64,000 nucleotides of DNA from Henricia sp. BOLD:AAB3569 (GCA_037783545.1 JBBELK010001081.1:124001-188000); one strand, 5' to 3'. Positions 19,952 to 32,673 are shown, numbered from the stretch's first letter. The notes: a model not told the origin generated them from the sequence alone. Program-made: numbers and translations.

Positions 19952-21460
19952 ATTTATATATAGTAATTATAATTTTAAATAAACGTTTTTTTTAAAATGT
20001 CATTTTTTTTGACATGATTAGTGTGAGAAAAGGAGGGTGATGCGAGTCGATTTCGTGGCTTATGTCAGGAGCCCCCTTTCCTATACTACTCAGCGGAATA
20101 CCGGCTTAGCTCCCACTGTGCAATTTAGCTTTGAAATTCCCAAAATTTATGATTTATAAAGATCACCAGAGCCAGCTAGTACAATTGTCACACAGTGGCA
20201 GTGTTTTTCGTAAGTAATCGTAACTTAAGAGTTGTCGTAAGTAATTGTCGTGGCTTGTCGCAGGTTGACAGACATTTGAACGTGTTCATCGTAACAAATA
20301 GTAAGGAACTGTTTATGCAGGGTATATATAAATATCATAAATCCTTTTAAATATGACATGATAAATGCTCCAGAGAGTTTAAATTGGGTGACAAAGAAGC
20401 AATTTTAGCAGTAAGAAAATTTTCTTTTGCAGTAAGATTTTGTTGAAAACAATTTTTATGCCATGCTTCATTGGCTTAGTACATCCATGGAGGAAGAAAA
20501 CATGGTACATCATACAATGTACGCAAAACAACAATGCACCGTGCGGCATGACAATGCACTAGCGGGGCGGCCGCCGCAGACGACCGGCGGCATATACCGG
20601 CGCGGCACGGTGTACTGTGCCGCGGCCGGTTCGGGAGTAGGCCTTGGTGAATATTCCCCTAAATCGCGATCATCTAGAGCATTTTCTTGGCCTGAATATG
20701 TTGCGACTTATTAAGTTTCCCGAGATATTTTGCTTTTTATTCTTCGAAGATTCATACAAACTACAACTGCTTAATTTTCTATGCGTATGACGTCATGCAG
20801 TTTAACAGTTCACCTTCTCATTGGTCAATGGGGAATCCTGACCTCATGCATTATGCACGTCATTAACCCCTCTACCAAAACGGTAGACAGAAATAAAGAA
20901 AAACATGAGCCCCAAAAAACGCTATGGTAAAGGCTGTCTGGGCGGACAGTCCGTGCGTGCTAGTCTTTCCTCAAGCGTTGGTAAAACTGACTGCGCGCGA
21001 ATATATAACTCGCCACGGCAGCCTTGACTAAAGGCTAAGGTCTTGTATGTGGAAAATTACCAACGTATCGAGGACGCCTTGCGAATCGAGGACGTCCTCG
21101 ATTTGAGATTACTACAGAAATGGCAAGTATGTTTTCACTACACAGTGTTACATGTATGGGTGGGCGGGCTTTTCATAGTTATCATAAACACCATCCTCGC
21201 TTCTTTGTCGAATGTTACATAAATTAATGAGCCAATCTCGACCTCGACCTCTCCCCCCCCCCTCCCCCCCAACCCCCCCTCCCCCCTCCGGTATGCCGGT
21301 AATGGGTATTTTCCTATATCTTTGAAGTTTAAGGTATTGTCGGTATGCATACGTATATTGCGCTATTGAACGCGCCCCTGGTTCCCTGTATTCATCAACA
21401 GGTGTAAAGCACATGCACTTACAATGTTAATTGCTTGGCATTCTGCCAAGAGTCGAAAGG
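19952..21460. other. Non-coding stretch with C-rich tract
   Basis: No gene recognised. ATGTCATTTTTTTTGACAT near 19998-20016 is a small palindrome close to the Polinton's probable right edge. A GC-rich block with inverted words lies at about 20550-20635. 21247-21292 is C-rich with runs of 6-8 C, which could form a G-quadruplex on the other strand. Confidence 0.3.
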
Positions 21461-21730
21461 TATATGGGTCATTCTATAAATTTGGGGTCCAACGTGTGAC
21501 ATTTTCCTGTCCCTGTTACACCTGACATACTGCCATTTGCCATACAAGTATTATTAAAAATGCCTTTAAAACATATTTTTATGAATTGTACTTTATGTAA
21601 TCACTCCTTGAAATAGAAGGCATTTAAAGAATATGTCCTGAATTTACAAACTACAACATTTTACAAGATGTCAGACGTAACAGGGGACAGAAAAATTGGA
21701 CCCCAAATTTATAGAATGACCCACATATGT
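21461..21730. mobile_element. MITE, 270 bp
   Basis: TATATGGGTCATTCTATAAA opens the element, and its inverse (TTTATAGAATGACCCACATA) closes it. The match extends inward through TTTGGGGTCCA and TGGACCCCAAA, giving an inverted repeat of about 30 bp. No coding; superfamily not assigned. Confidence 0.75.
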
Positions 21731-22487
21731 ACACTGGTCTTTCGACAACGGTCGACCGTCTAGACAGTCAAACATATTTCGTTTCATTTGTGTTTCATCT
21801 CGTATTTATTTCCTCATTTCATTACTGCAATTTACAAGAAAAATATTTATTTATTTATTTGTTTGTATTCAAGGCCTGTAGTATGTTCTGTTTGGCAAAT
21901 ACATGTGATTATTGTATTTGAAAGCGCCCCCATTCGACGAGCCTGCAACGGTTGACCACAGAAACTAAAAAGATATCTACATGTATTATATTTATACTAT
22001 TTCAGTTTGGCGGTAAACCGTTGGATAAGACAATGACGACGGATCGCTTTGTCAATATGGCCAGAATAAAAAACTCTTCCCAGCTTCCAAATTGACAAAA
22101 TCTCAAATATTTCATTTTTTTTTCGTTTGATGGCGTCTGCCTGGGCTTATTTTTGATTAAATTGGTTTCTCCTCCTCCTCGGTCGACCGAGACAACTGTT
22201 CTCCACGTTACCAACCCTCTGTCAAACAATTATGTCAGGTTCGTCAAAATGACGCATTTTAAATAACTATCCTATGGACAATCACATTTTTTTAAAAATC
22301 AGGGCAAAAAAAGGGTTTTTCCCTAGTTTGTATTCAGGAGACGACTTTGGTATTCTTATTTATCTAAGTTTTGGCAAGAAATCATTTTAAGCAGAGGCAT
22401 TTAGGCCTTATTATGGTGTGGCAATTGTATTTGGGGCTATTACGCAATTCGTTTTACTAATGCTGGCTATATAAGCACGCGTTCGCA
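21731..22487. other. Non-coding stretch
   Basis: No gene, RNA or clear repeat family recognised. Confidence 0.25.
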
Positions 22488-22501
22488 AACTACATCCTCG
22501 G

Positions 22502-22777
22502 GGGGCGGTCGGGTTGGCGTACTGGTTCTTTCCTCGCCTTCCACCTCTGGCGTCCCGGGTTCGAATCCGGGGCGTGTATGTGGATTGGGTTTGCAGTCCC
22601 TACTTGACCGCGTGGGTTTTCCCCTGGGGCATTTCTCTGGGGGTTTTCCTCCCACTACTAAAACTGCACCTCCTTCTTCGTCATCTCAAGTTAATAATAT
22701 AGTATAGTTAAAGCTAAAACCGTATAGTTGATGGCATAAAGGGCCTTAGTTGCCGAAGATGCCATAAAATAAACAAC
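22502..22777 (+). mobile_element. SINE (tRNA-type head), full copy with target duplication
   Basis: A box GTTGGCGTACTGG (22513-22525) and B box GGGTTCGAATCCGG (22557-22570) form a pol III promoter. A conserved central part with GTGGGTTTTCCCCTGGGGC and a tail GCCATAAAATAAACAACAAC follow. It is flanked by 14-bp direct repeats differing at one base (AACTACATCCTCGG at 22488-22501 and AACTACGTCCTCGG at 22778-22791). The central part resembles SINE domains shared across invertebrates, which I cannot name with certainty. Confidence 0.85.
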
Positions 22778-22791
22778 AACTACGTCCTCGG

Positions 22792-24071
22792 TGTTGTACA
22801 CGTAGTCCTCAGTGTACGTTGTTTACAAGTCTGCATACAGAGACGTGTGATCCTACATACCTACACTTGTGGGGTACCCAGGTACCCCACAAGGAAAAAA
22901 GAACAAAGGGAACAATGGTGCCCCACAAGTCGGTCTTTGTCCACTTGGTACCTCACAAGGTAAAACTAGTGCTTTACCTATGGGATGAATTTTGACAAAG
23001 GGAACAAAGGGGAGACAAAGGGAAGTGTGCGAGGGAATAAAAGAGACAACCCGGAAGTACCCCATAACTACCCATATGTGCAGATGGGTGTGTGTGTGTG
23101 TGTGTGTGTTTGTTGAACACTGGAATTTTCAAATTTCGAACACACCCCAACGCACACAAACTTTATTTGGTTTTTTAAATTCAAATTTAACACTGAACGT
23201 ATCATATATCAATAAGGTGGGAAAAAGCTTTATTGGAGACAGCATATATTTGTTACTGATAGGCCTACAGAATTAAGCAGAATACTAAAAATTATCAAAG
23301 CCTTCAAACGTGTACTTCTGGTCAGTTCTTAAAACATTTCTCAAAAGTACAATTTGTGCTGTTTGCTTCCTCTTGCATCGTAAAATTCAAAAACAATATT
23401 GGACGAAAAGGTTGGGACATTACCGTCCGAGGAAATGAAGGGGTTCATAGAAACCGCCTTTGTTTTTGAAAGTTAAAAATAAATGGTACTTACTTGTTTT
23501 CGCATGCTCACACAAAAACAGCCATAAATTTTGTTGGCGTGGGATGCGGACACTAAATGATGAATTTGTCGTCCTAGCTCATGTACAGTTAAATAAAAAA
23601 ATATTTTTCAAAAACCCGGCTGAAATTTAATTGGAGAAACTTATTGCATTATGCATTACTGTAGAAACAATCATTTTTTCTTAGCGTTTGATTCGTATTG
23701 TTTCTGTTTCTAAACACCTCCAACACGTGGAAAGCATCGTCATTTAGTAAAGATCGAACTCTAAAGCAACTTACTGATGTTTTCGCTCAAAGACTTCATG
23801 CAGTCTTCTTAAGAAAATGTGATGGAGAAGTGATAGTAACGCAGCACACGGATTGTTTGTTTCAGAAAGATAACATTCCATTGCATCTAGAAATCTATAA
23901 ATGCGTACTGGTTTGTACGGTCAAACAATCAGCACCCCTCGCCATCAGTCACCAGCGTTTATCGTCAACATCCAACATCCCAACCTCGTCTGACGACCAT
24001 CAATCTCTCTTGAACCCAAATCTGGTCCAAGAAGTTGTCTCCCAGTCTCCTCTGGACTTATAACCCAATAA
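22792..24071. other. Non-coding stretch with (GT)n; one unrecognised ORF
   Basis: A (GT)n microsatellite lies at about 23089-23111. Near 22864-22893 TTGTGGGGTACC...GGTACCCCACAA forms a short palindrome. An open frame at 23698-24063 (121 codons, LNTSNTWKASSFSKDRTL early) looks protein-like but matches no family I know. It might be an exon. Confidence 0.3.
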
Positions 24072-24080
24072 CAATAACTC

Positions 24081-24222
24081 GGGCGGTCGGATTGGTGTTT
24101 TTTCTCCTATTTTTAAAACCGCATCTCCTTCTTCGTCATCTAGATAATAAAGTTTATAGTTAAGCTAATGCCGTATAGTTGATTTAGTTGCCGAATATGC
24201 CACAATTAACAACACCGACGAC
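24081..24222 (+). mobile_element. Internally deleted copy of the 22502 SINE with 9-bp target duplication
   Basis: The head (GGGCGGTCGG) and tail (CCGTATAGTTGATTTAGTTG, TGCCACAATTAACAACA) match the SINE at 22502-22777. The B box and central domain are missing, so about half the body is gone. CAATAACTC flanks it at 24072-24080 and 24223-24231. The perfect duplication suggests it inserted in the deleted form. Confidence 0.75.
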
Positions 24223-24248
24223 CAATAACTCACGGCTGAAATAAGGCC

Positions 24249-25662
24249 GTGTCCGAAATACTGGCTGTGGCTGCGTCTTTGGCCGTTGCTATGGTGTTGC
24301 CAAGGACGGCCATTTTGGAGGAGTGTCCGAAATTCGGCTGTGGATGGAGCTGTGGCTTAAAACGTCAGAAATACCAAGCCACACAAAAAGGTGACTTCGT
24401 CGTGGCTGCGCTGGCGCCATTTTTGATTTTATAAAATTGGTACGTAAACTTAGCAAAATGGCGTCCGATAACGATGCAACTGCCACTGCAACTGCAATGA
24501 CTGAGCCCGAGACAACAACTTTTAAGTGTAAGTAGCAAAGCATAGGCCTACAATGTTGAGAAGTTAATCAGATTTTTTAAAATGACTCTTCAAGCATACT
24601 CTAGCCTAAGTTAGTGCAGATTTGATGGAAAAATCATTTTTTTGGGGTAAAATTTAAGAATTGGTGCGCGCATATCATGATATTTGGGACATGCATGTCA
24701 ATCATCATGCCTCATCACGGACACCCAGGATTTTCTTAACTTGGCAAATTCCTTAAAATCTTTGTTCAATGTATACGAACAAAATACCATTTCTTTTTAT
24801 CCAAATATTATTATTAGGTTTTATACTTTGTTTGGTGTTTGCCTGTCATTTTCTTAAAGAAAAATAGCAATTTTCCGAACAGTGCACTTTAACTACCGGT
24901 ACACAAACACTTACAACTGCATACGCAGTTCCCTGTCGCTAAGTGTCACATGAGTTACCATGGAATTGTCCTAATACATTTGGATAATTGTATCTATTGC
25001 GAACACACAGTGCAATACTCACAGAGATGGAACTCTGTGATAAGGTCACTCCAGACCAAGGCCGCAAAAAATGGAACAATTTGGTCCCAAAATACAAGGT
25101 AATATGTTTCCATTTTAGCATCTGTTTGGGGATTGTAATAATGCCATCTGCATTAGTACATTCATGGAATTTAATTCTTTTGGTGTTGGCTTCATTGCAG
25201 ACAGTGGAAAATGTGGGGAATCATTACACGTAAATTCTTTAAAATTGAGTTTCAGCAAAACCGATTTTAATTTTCTTTCGGTTAACCGGTTAAATGTCCC
25301 ATCCCTACTTTTAAATTTATGAAACCGCACATTTCCCCTGAACTTCAACTTGTCTACCTGAACATATATGTGTGTGTACATTAGCATTCTTGAAGTATGG
25401 CGAAACAGAATAAGAGGGTGCAATTTTAGTTGGGTATTTTTTTTTTAATGTATTTCTTTCCATAAACATGAATTACATTTATGTTAGACAGACTGGTTGG
25501 CCAAAAAAGTTATTTTGTGTTTTCTTCAAATTAAACAACGGCCTTCTATTGTGCCTGCCATACTTCCAAAAGGCTAATAATGGTGTACATGTACCATCTG
25601 TTTTCATAATAAAATAGACAAGTGTCACCTACCAGTTTGTATTCACTACTAGGAATTGAAGC

Positions 25663-25701
<39 letters not shown>

Positions 25702-26057
25702 CCCCAACAGGCAAGGGTACAGAAGTTGACGACGATGACAGTGCCATCACATGGCCATACTTTGAAGAAGTGGATAAAGTCATTGGCAACAGACCAATAA
25801 TGAACCCCCCAAGCCTGGTCCCGTCAATGGAAGATTTCTCTGGCCATAGCAGCAGTACTGCTGTTGATGACCCTCCTCCAGTAAAAAGAAGCAAATTGAA
25901 TTTTCAACAGGAGGTTCTTGATTTGATGAAAGAGCAAACCAAGCAGCTCAATCAACAGGAGGAAAAAATTACGCAACAAAATAATGATCTCTTGGGTTTG
26001 ATGGGCAGGCTTGTAGCCGCGGTGGAAACAAGAAATAACAAGGATAATGAACACTAA
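24249..26057 (+). CDS. Harbinger-type Myb/SANT-like protein gene, multi-exon, partial
   Basis: Exons: a likely first exon at 24458-24525 (MASDNDATATATAMTEP, donor GTGTAAGT); a Myb/SANT-type exon from about 25012 to 25098 (KVTPDQGRKKWNNLVPKYK, donor GTAATA); a last exon 25653-26057. The join after KYK to ELKHP keeps the frame. The last exon has SAITWPYFEEVDKVIGNRP and a Gln-rich coiled tail (QQEVLDLMKEQTKQLNQQ), typical of the DNA-binding partner of Harbinger transposases. A 35-base C run (25664-25698) lies inside the last exon and expands a short proline stretch. The exon carrying the start of the Myb domain is not found. Upstream, 24249-24265 (GGCCGTGTCCGAAATAC after TAA) resembles a Harbinger terminus with its TWA target. 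Confidence 0.65.
25210..25307. mobile_element. hAT MITE remnant in an intron
   Basis: CGGTTAACCGGTTAAATGTC followed by CCATCCCTA matches the right end of the 345-bp hAT element at 58252-58596. The left end is not recognisable. Confidence 0.5.
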
Positions 26058-29000
26058 AAAAAACAGATTTGACACAAACACACCAAAAAAAATGCAAAGA
26101 GTTTTGTTTAATGTTTATATTAATTCAAACACAATGCTATGAAAAATACAATAAATAAAAGTTGCCATTCACACAAGTACATTCCAATCAATACATATGT
26201 TCCACTTACATGTACATGTGTTTTTAAGAGTATGTTTTCAATACTGGATTTTTCCCCTTAACAGGATCATATTTCTATGCAATGGCCTTTGTCTCCTCTC
26301 AAAAGAAAATAAATATACGAATCTGGTACCAGGCACAGAACTGTACGTTTCGTGCAACGGTTGGTGGAAACCATAGAGCATAAAAGGCTAGAGGGCGCAC
26401 TCAGACGGTTTGCTTGTTGTTCTACCCATGGGAAGAAAACAAGAAAAATGGTTGTATCGTTCGTGACATTTTCTAAATTTGTCTCTTCGTACTCAGTTGG
26501 TCGCTTACGTATGTACATGTGTATTCATTCCGTTACTCACTTCGTACTGGTTGTGCACGTGACCACACATGTACAGAGTGTACAGAAAGTGTGCGAAGCC
26601 TGAATCGTACGGCCTGTACACAGAGCTATTTCGGACCACCCAGATGCAAGCCAACTAAGTAATTTTAATGATAGGCCAAGATAATAAATAGCAGTGTTTC
26701 CTATTACCCGCCCCAGCCTAGAAAAACATGCAGAACCTATATATTTTTGCTCAAAAATCAATAGAAAAAAAATACATTGTGCCTACATGTACCTAAAACC
26801 TAATTTTTTTGTACATCGCCTTTATTTTGTTACTCCTTCAAAGCATGGAGGTAGTGTTCAAAGCATGAAAAAAGTGGCTCACTCTTGTACATGTATATTT
26901 TCAATGTGCAAGTGGTAAAACAATTACTGACCGTCATCCCACCCTAAAATTTTTGGATGAAAATTATTAAGCATAATAAAAAAATATGTTTTTAATGTAA
27001 TAGGGAACACATGTATTTATTTCTTGGCCTTTAGTATGTGGTGGGCTTCTAAGTAAATTGTTTGCAAATGATCATCATCTGATTGCAAAGTATATCCAGT
27101 ATTGAAAACAGATACTATAAATAGAGACTCGCTCATTTCAATAAATATTATCAAAATATTACATGTAATATTACATGGGGTTTTAGCAAGCAAATCTGCC
27201 TTTAGCTCGGCACATTTTTTCAGTGCTAGTGTGTACATTGTAGTACTGCTGATATTTCATGAAATTTGGACCCCAAGTTTGTTTGGCTCAAAGCATGGAA
27301 TTCAACAGTGGTGTTTAAATTTGTAATAAATCTTCTTTTTTTTCCTGTAGACCCAAATTGTTTAAATAAAAACAGTAGCTAAAAAGCACAAAATAACTGT
27401 TTATGTATACGTAATTACCCAGATGAGATACAAACTAAATGTTACACATTCAAACATTGTTAATATTGCAGATTACCTTGCTATAACATGTATAACAGGA
27501 ACCTTGTATTATCGGTAATGAGAACAATGAAGAACAAGAAATTGGGATCCACAATGTCCTTGTTTTAAACACAATGTTGTATTAACACATCTTCCTGCAG
27601 CAAGAGTATTTGTTCCACCGTACGAGTTCGACAAAAAACCTTGCTGAAACAAGTTGAGCTACAACTCAGGAATATATATGAATATTGATTAGCAAGGGAC
27701 AGTGATCGCAACTGACCAATCACGTACCGCGCATGTTGTTCGGTCATCGCGGTGCCGATATACTAAAGGGCACTAGCGCGACATTCAAAATTGCATCATA
27801 GCTACGGACGCTCTTGCCAACAGCAAGAGCCAATCACCCGCCTCGCTCCGTTTAGTGGTAGGGTCCACTTTTACTAGAGGGGTGGGGCTAATGTTTAAAT
27901 GAACAGTTACTGTAAGGACGTTTTTTAAATATATACGTAGGCATATCTTTATTCAGATGAACTTCGTTTTAACTTTTAGCGAAAGATACATGTACATAAA
28001 AAGATCTCCCCATACAAATTTTGGTAATTGCAGCTAGATAATGCGAAATAACAACGCGCGAGATGATTATTAAAAAACGGCTTCATTAAGATATTAGGGT
28101 CAAAAGTGCCAGGTCAAAAACCCTTGTCTCTCATTGGTCGAACAGCCCGGGGCCCTAAAATACAGCTTAGCTCAACTCGATGCAGCAAGGGTTTTGTGGA
28201 ACTCGGTGTGCAGCAAAGACCCTTGCGAAATTAAGATGTATTAACAGTGCTCTCATGAGTTTACCTTTACTGCATTTTAGCAGGACTAGGAACTGAAAGG
28301 ATTAAAACATTGCAAGTTTGAAACTAACAGTCTGCCTTCGGTCTGATAACAATTACTTTTAAACAGCTAGAATCCCCCCTTCCACATTTTTTTAGTTTTT
28401 CTGTTTATCATGGAGGTATATGTGTCTACAACACCATCACAACTTGTTTTTCAAAAAAAAATCGACAGGCTTTTGCTTAAAACGTAAAGCAGTTCCGACC
28501 CTCTTCACCCAAATTCTGAAACGCTCGAGGTCACTTGGCTTGTTTATCAACAGGGTTTTGACCTCATCCTGAGAAACATACAAAACGGTCTGTGCAGTAT
28601 TGAATGGAAAATACACGAAGTGAATGTTTATCATGCCTATTTTGTCCTTGTAATTCAAAATACAAACGTGAAAAACACTTCATGTAATATGACAACAATC
28701 TACTATTACCTGTTTTGTAAAAAAAAACGATGAAATTGTGGCTCACAGTGAAGCTCTTTTGAAGTAAATACTGGTGCATAGCGACGGGTGGTTTTGTCAC
28801 GGAACGAACGGCATTCACAGCGGTCTGTGTACGGTCCCGTGAGGGCGTATTTTTCACGTGTTTGAACATCGGCCGTTACAAGTTATAGAATGAGCGACTC
28901 ATTTTTCTCTCTCTTGGTAATAGAAAAGAAAATCTTTCTGCTCTTTTTTTTTCATAGTGTCTGGTAAAACATGCAACCACGCAGCTACTGGGCATATCTC

Positions 29001-29593
29001 TGGCTTTTTGGAACAACAAAATTCTTCAAAAAACACCATCTAAAAGAGCGGTTTTCCAAGTTTTTTGCGTGTAAACGTATGGAGCTAACTATCGTGTTGA
29101 CTTCTCTTTCTCAGGATTGCGTCACGGGGTCACGCGCATATCATGAATACCTAATGAGCGTTTCAGAAATCGCGAAAATCTCATTTTCGAAAAGCGCACT
29201 TTTGCTTGCAATTTATCCACTTAAAACCGACAATTAAAAAATAATTAAAATCCACGTCGGCAAGAGGGATGTTTGGACTATCGAAAAAAGCCTAAATGCT
29301 GGATTTTCGTCAAGGGGGATTCTTCCTCTTTAAGGTTCAGTGGCATATCTCGCCTACTTTTTGAATAAGTACACCTGTATAATGTATATTGTCTCTACAT
29401 GGTCACGTTCAAATGACCCCACTTCCTACAAATTATCACATGCATAAGGATTTTAAGCGTATTTTTTTGTGACGCGCATCGGTTGCGCCTTATTTCGAAC
29501 AAAATTTGAGATGAACTTAACGCAAGAGGCAGCAAATTTTTTTTGGGGGGGTGGGAGGGGTGGTTTCTCGATTTTTACTGTGTACATTTATGT
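26058..29593. other. Non-coding stretch with an inverted-repeat element
   Basis: No gene recognised. Between about 27570 and 28255, AGCTCAACTTGTTTCAGCAAGG-type sequence is inverted: TTGCTGAAACAAGTTGAGCT near 27642 and AGCTCAACTCGATGCAGCAA near 28168, with TTAA.ACATCTT at both outer ends, so a foldback element is likely. At 29404-29520 lies copy 2 of the dispersed repeat at 10150-10270. A G-rich GGGGGGGTGGGAGGGGTGG tract is near 29550. Confidence 0.35.
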
Positions 29594-29900
29594 TAATTAG
29601 GTTTTGTTTTGCCCTTAGCAAACGCATATCAGCACTAGTATACTCATAGTGCCTTCCCGAGAAGCTAAACCAATTACTGATTAATTCCCCGTTGCTAAAT
29701 GATTCCAGCCGGCCATTCAACACCAGCTAGCTCGGTGGTCGAGTTTGCAGGAGGTCGTGGGTTCGAATCCCTCTATGAAGTTTATCATAGTGTCTCGGGA
29801 AGGCACTGAGTATACAGTGCTGATATGCGTCGGGTAAGGGCAAAACAAACCCTAATTAACATTCATTCTTCCCGACGCAAGCTAAACCAATTACTGATGT
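29594..29900. repeat. Inverted pair around a tRNA-like SINE head
   Basis: 29594-29660 and 29793-29862 are inverted copies (TTTTGCCCTTAGCAAACGCATATCAGCACT against AGTGCTGATATGCGTCGGGTAAGGGCAAAA). Between them, TAGCTCGGTGG and GGTTCGAATCCC (about 29731 and 29759) look like pol III A and B boxes. A short direct repeat (AAGCTAAACCAATTACTGAT) follows each arm. Probably two SINE-type copies in opposite orientation, not a working tRNA. Confidence 0.5.
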
Positions 29901-30033
29901 GTACATTTAGTATGGTATCTTTTTGTTGCAATTTGTGTGAAGTTGGCTCAATTTTTTGATAAAATTCCTGGATTATAACCTCATTGCTACCATTATAGCC
30001 CTATTGCCACCATTAATTAATCCGAACTAGAAG

Positions 30034-32590
30034 TTAGAAGTAATCATGCTCACGAAGGTACTGGGGTTGATCCAGTGGTGCAGATATCTGTGCAGCAATT
30101 CTAGCTCTCAATGGTTCTCCAGATTCCTGTCTTGGCACAGCAGGCTGGTCATCAATGGGAAGATCTGCCTCAGCTATTTCCTCCACTTCCTCTCCCCATT
30201 CATCCCCGGCCATTATGCAGATGTTATGCATAATGGCACAAGCTGCAGCAACATCTGGAGCTATAACTGGTGAAATCTAAAATATAAACATCATTAAAAT
30301 ATATGTAAATTGTTCTTTTGTCCGGATACCAAATGATTATTAAAACTCCATTTCTAATCAATGATTCACAGTTATCAATGCTAATTTATGTGGGGTAGAA
30401 GGAAGACACGTGTGAGAGCAGAATGGGGGAAACGCATAGTCACCTATCAGTGGCAAAATAGTTAACGAAGCAAGGGGTTATCGATATTAAAAGTAGGTAC
30501 ACGCGGAAGTAAAGGGGGCGGTGGGGAAGGGGTCAAAGCCAATGCATGCCCAAACTATTTTAGTTAATAGATGACATCATAGACTTTGCACAATTTTGCG
30601 TACCGGGAGAGGGGGGTGGTGGTCCAAAAAGTTGACACTTAATGCACAAATTAAATTACTTTATGGACGGCCCCTTTAACAAGATTATGCTCGTTGATCA
30701 TATAATTCTTTGTTAAAACTCAAAATTTCGGTATATTTTTGTCCAAATTTTCGAAATGCAATAGATAGACTGGCAGTAATAGTGCCCGGGCCCCGCTTGC
30801 ATTTAACTTAGTGCTTTATGACACCATGTTTTCCCATTTATAGCACATTCATTTTAACATTCGTATACATTATTGTACATATTTCCAACTTTACAACAGC
30901 ACATCAGTGTTCTCCACTGCCGCCCGGACAAAAAACGTATCCACCCGAACAAAAAAATAATAAATGTCTCCGCTAAAACACTATGCACTGGTGTAGCCAC
31001 TGGTGTCAATATCGTTCATTTTCCACGCACATCTATGGGATCGGCGACCCAAATCCGCATCGATAACGGCCATGACAGTAGCATGCATTTGTTGAACAGT
31101 GCCCTCAAGAGGCGAAGTTGTTGACCGGCCTCTTGAGGGCGGTGCATGCCAAACACTGTGCCGCAACGTACGGCCGGGTGCGTGAGTCGTGCGCCCCCCC
31201 CCCCCCCCCCCCCCCCCCCCCCGCCCCCTCCCGATGAGCAACATCGGCGCGCCCGGACAAAATTTGGACCAGTTGAGAACACTGCACATGTATTTAATTT
31301 TAAATAAAGACGGTAAAGGGGGCATTTTGGCAACACAAACCATATTTTCCAGAAAATACCTTTGTCTGGTCTCAAAATAAAATAAATAAGTTTCAGTTGT
31401 TCTGAAGAGATAACTTAGGCCCAAAAAGGGTTACACATAGTGTGACAACATGCCTTTCTAAAAACCCTGTGTACAAATTTACAATATACGCTCGTAACCG
31501 GGACGGCCTAAAATGTAAAAACTAAGTGTCCATCCCAGTTACAAGCATGTATTGGAATTTTGTACACATGGTTTTAGAAAGGCATGTTGTCACACTATTT
31601 GTAACCCTTTTTGGACCTAAGTTATATCTTTAGAACAAGTTAAACCTATTTCTTTTATTTTGAGACCAGACAAAGGTACGATATTTCCTCGAAAATATGG
31701 TCTGTGTTGCCAAAATGCCACCTTTACTGTGGAAAGACCAAGATACCACTGCCTTGTTTTTCACAAACATATCAATTTACCTCCAGTGTCTTAATGAACA
31801 CACTCCTCCATCTGGTTTTCATTCTTCCGAAGGCTCTCTCTATTATAGTGCGGGCACTGCTGAGGTGGTAGTTGAACCTTGCCTGGACTGGATTGTTTTC
31901 TGCTTGTTTGTATGGGGTCAGTATTGTCAGAGGTCGTATGGAGCAAGGGTAAGCCGAGTCCCCGATTATGTAAAAGCCTGGAGGTGGATATGCAATATGT
32001 CTATACAGGGGCTGCATTTCAACACACGCGAGTCATGCACTGAACCTGGGTAGCCTGAAAAGATATATAGAAAGACGCCTTTGTTGTCACATACAGCCTG
32101 CAGGTTTATTGAGTAAAAGAGTTTATGGTTGATATAATCTTCTCTCTGGTCATCTCGAGGCATGATCTTAATGTGTGTGCCATCAATACTTCCCACAGCC
32201 TTGTCAATATAATTCGTCTTTGACAATTGGCTAAAGCCATGTGTAATGTTCAGGCACTCATGTTCCGTGGGTAACTTGATGACAGTCTTGATGATATTGA
32301 GCACTTTCTTCAATACACCGTGGACAATGTCACACACAGTGGATCGTGGTACCCCTATCGCTGCTGACACAACCCTGTATGCAGCTCCACAGGCCAACCA
32401 GAAGAGAAAGCACAAGAGCTGAATCTCTTCATCCCAGCCGTGATGAATGTTAGTGGAGATAAGTGTCTTCAGTTTATGAAAAGCACCTTCATTCAAACGG
32501 AAATGCTTCTTCAGTTGATCAGGATCATGTAATGCCTCCAGAAGCAGTTCTACTTTTAGTTGGCAATACGGTCCTCTTGGAATATCATGA
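30034..32590 (-). pseudogene. HARBI1-like Harbinger transposase, two exons, one frameshift
   Basis: The first visible exon runs from about 32590 to 31781 (donor GAG/GTAAAT). The last exon is 30276-30034 (acceptor TTTTAG/ATTTCACC), and the phases agree. The DDE domain residues are present: Asp in GSIDGTHIK, Asp in GSVHDSRVL, Asp in IIGDSAYP, Glu in TIIERAFGRMK. The last exon carries CAIMHNICIMAGDEW, typical of HARBI1 C-termini. A one-base loss in the C run near 32005 shifts the frame between the SRVLKCSP and LYRHIAYPPPG segments. The 1.5-kb intron holds the foldback at 31313-31727 and a 29-base C run (31194-31222). It lies convergent to the Myb-like gene 4 kb away, the usual pairing in Harbinger elements, but no shared right terminus was found. 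Confidence 0.8.
31313..31727. mobile_element. Long-arm foldback element in the HARBI1 intron
   Basis: GTAAAGGGGGCATTTTGGCA opens at 31313, and TGCCAAAATGCCACCTTTAC closes at 31727. The arms, about 190 bp each, stay alignable throughout (for example GACAACATGCCTTTCTAAAA against TTTTAGAAAGGCATGTTGTC) around a centre of about 40 bp. No coding. Confidence 0.85.
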
Positions 32591-32673
32591 AAAGGAATTT
32601 TTAAAAAGGGAAATTATACAGGCCTGGGGGAATGGCCTAAATAAAATGGGAGATGTGAGTCAAAGTTAGACCA

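Noticed and set aside
20463-20714. 83-codon ORF in a GC-rich block
   Set aside because: The block is explained by inverted GC-rich words and no protein feature is seen.
31189-31380. Proline- or glycine-run ORFs at the C tract
   Set aside because: They consist of homopolymer translation only.
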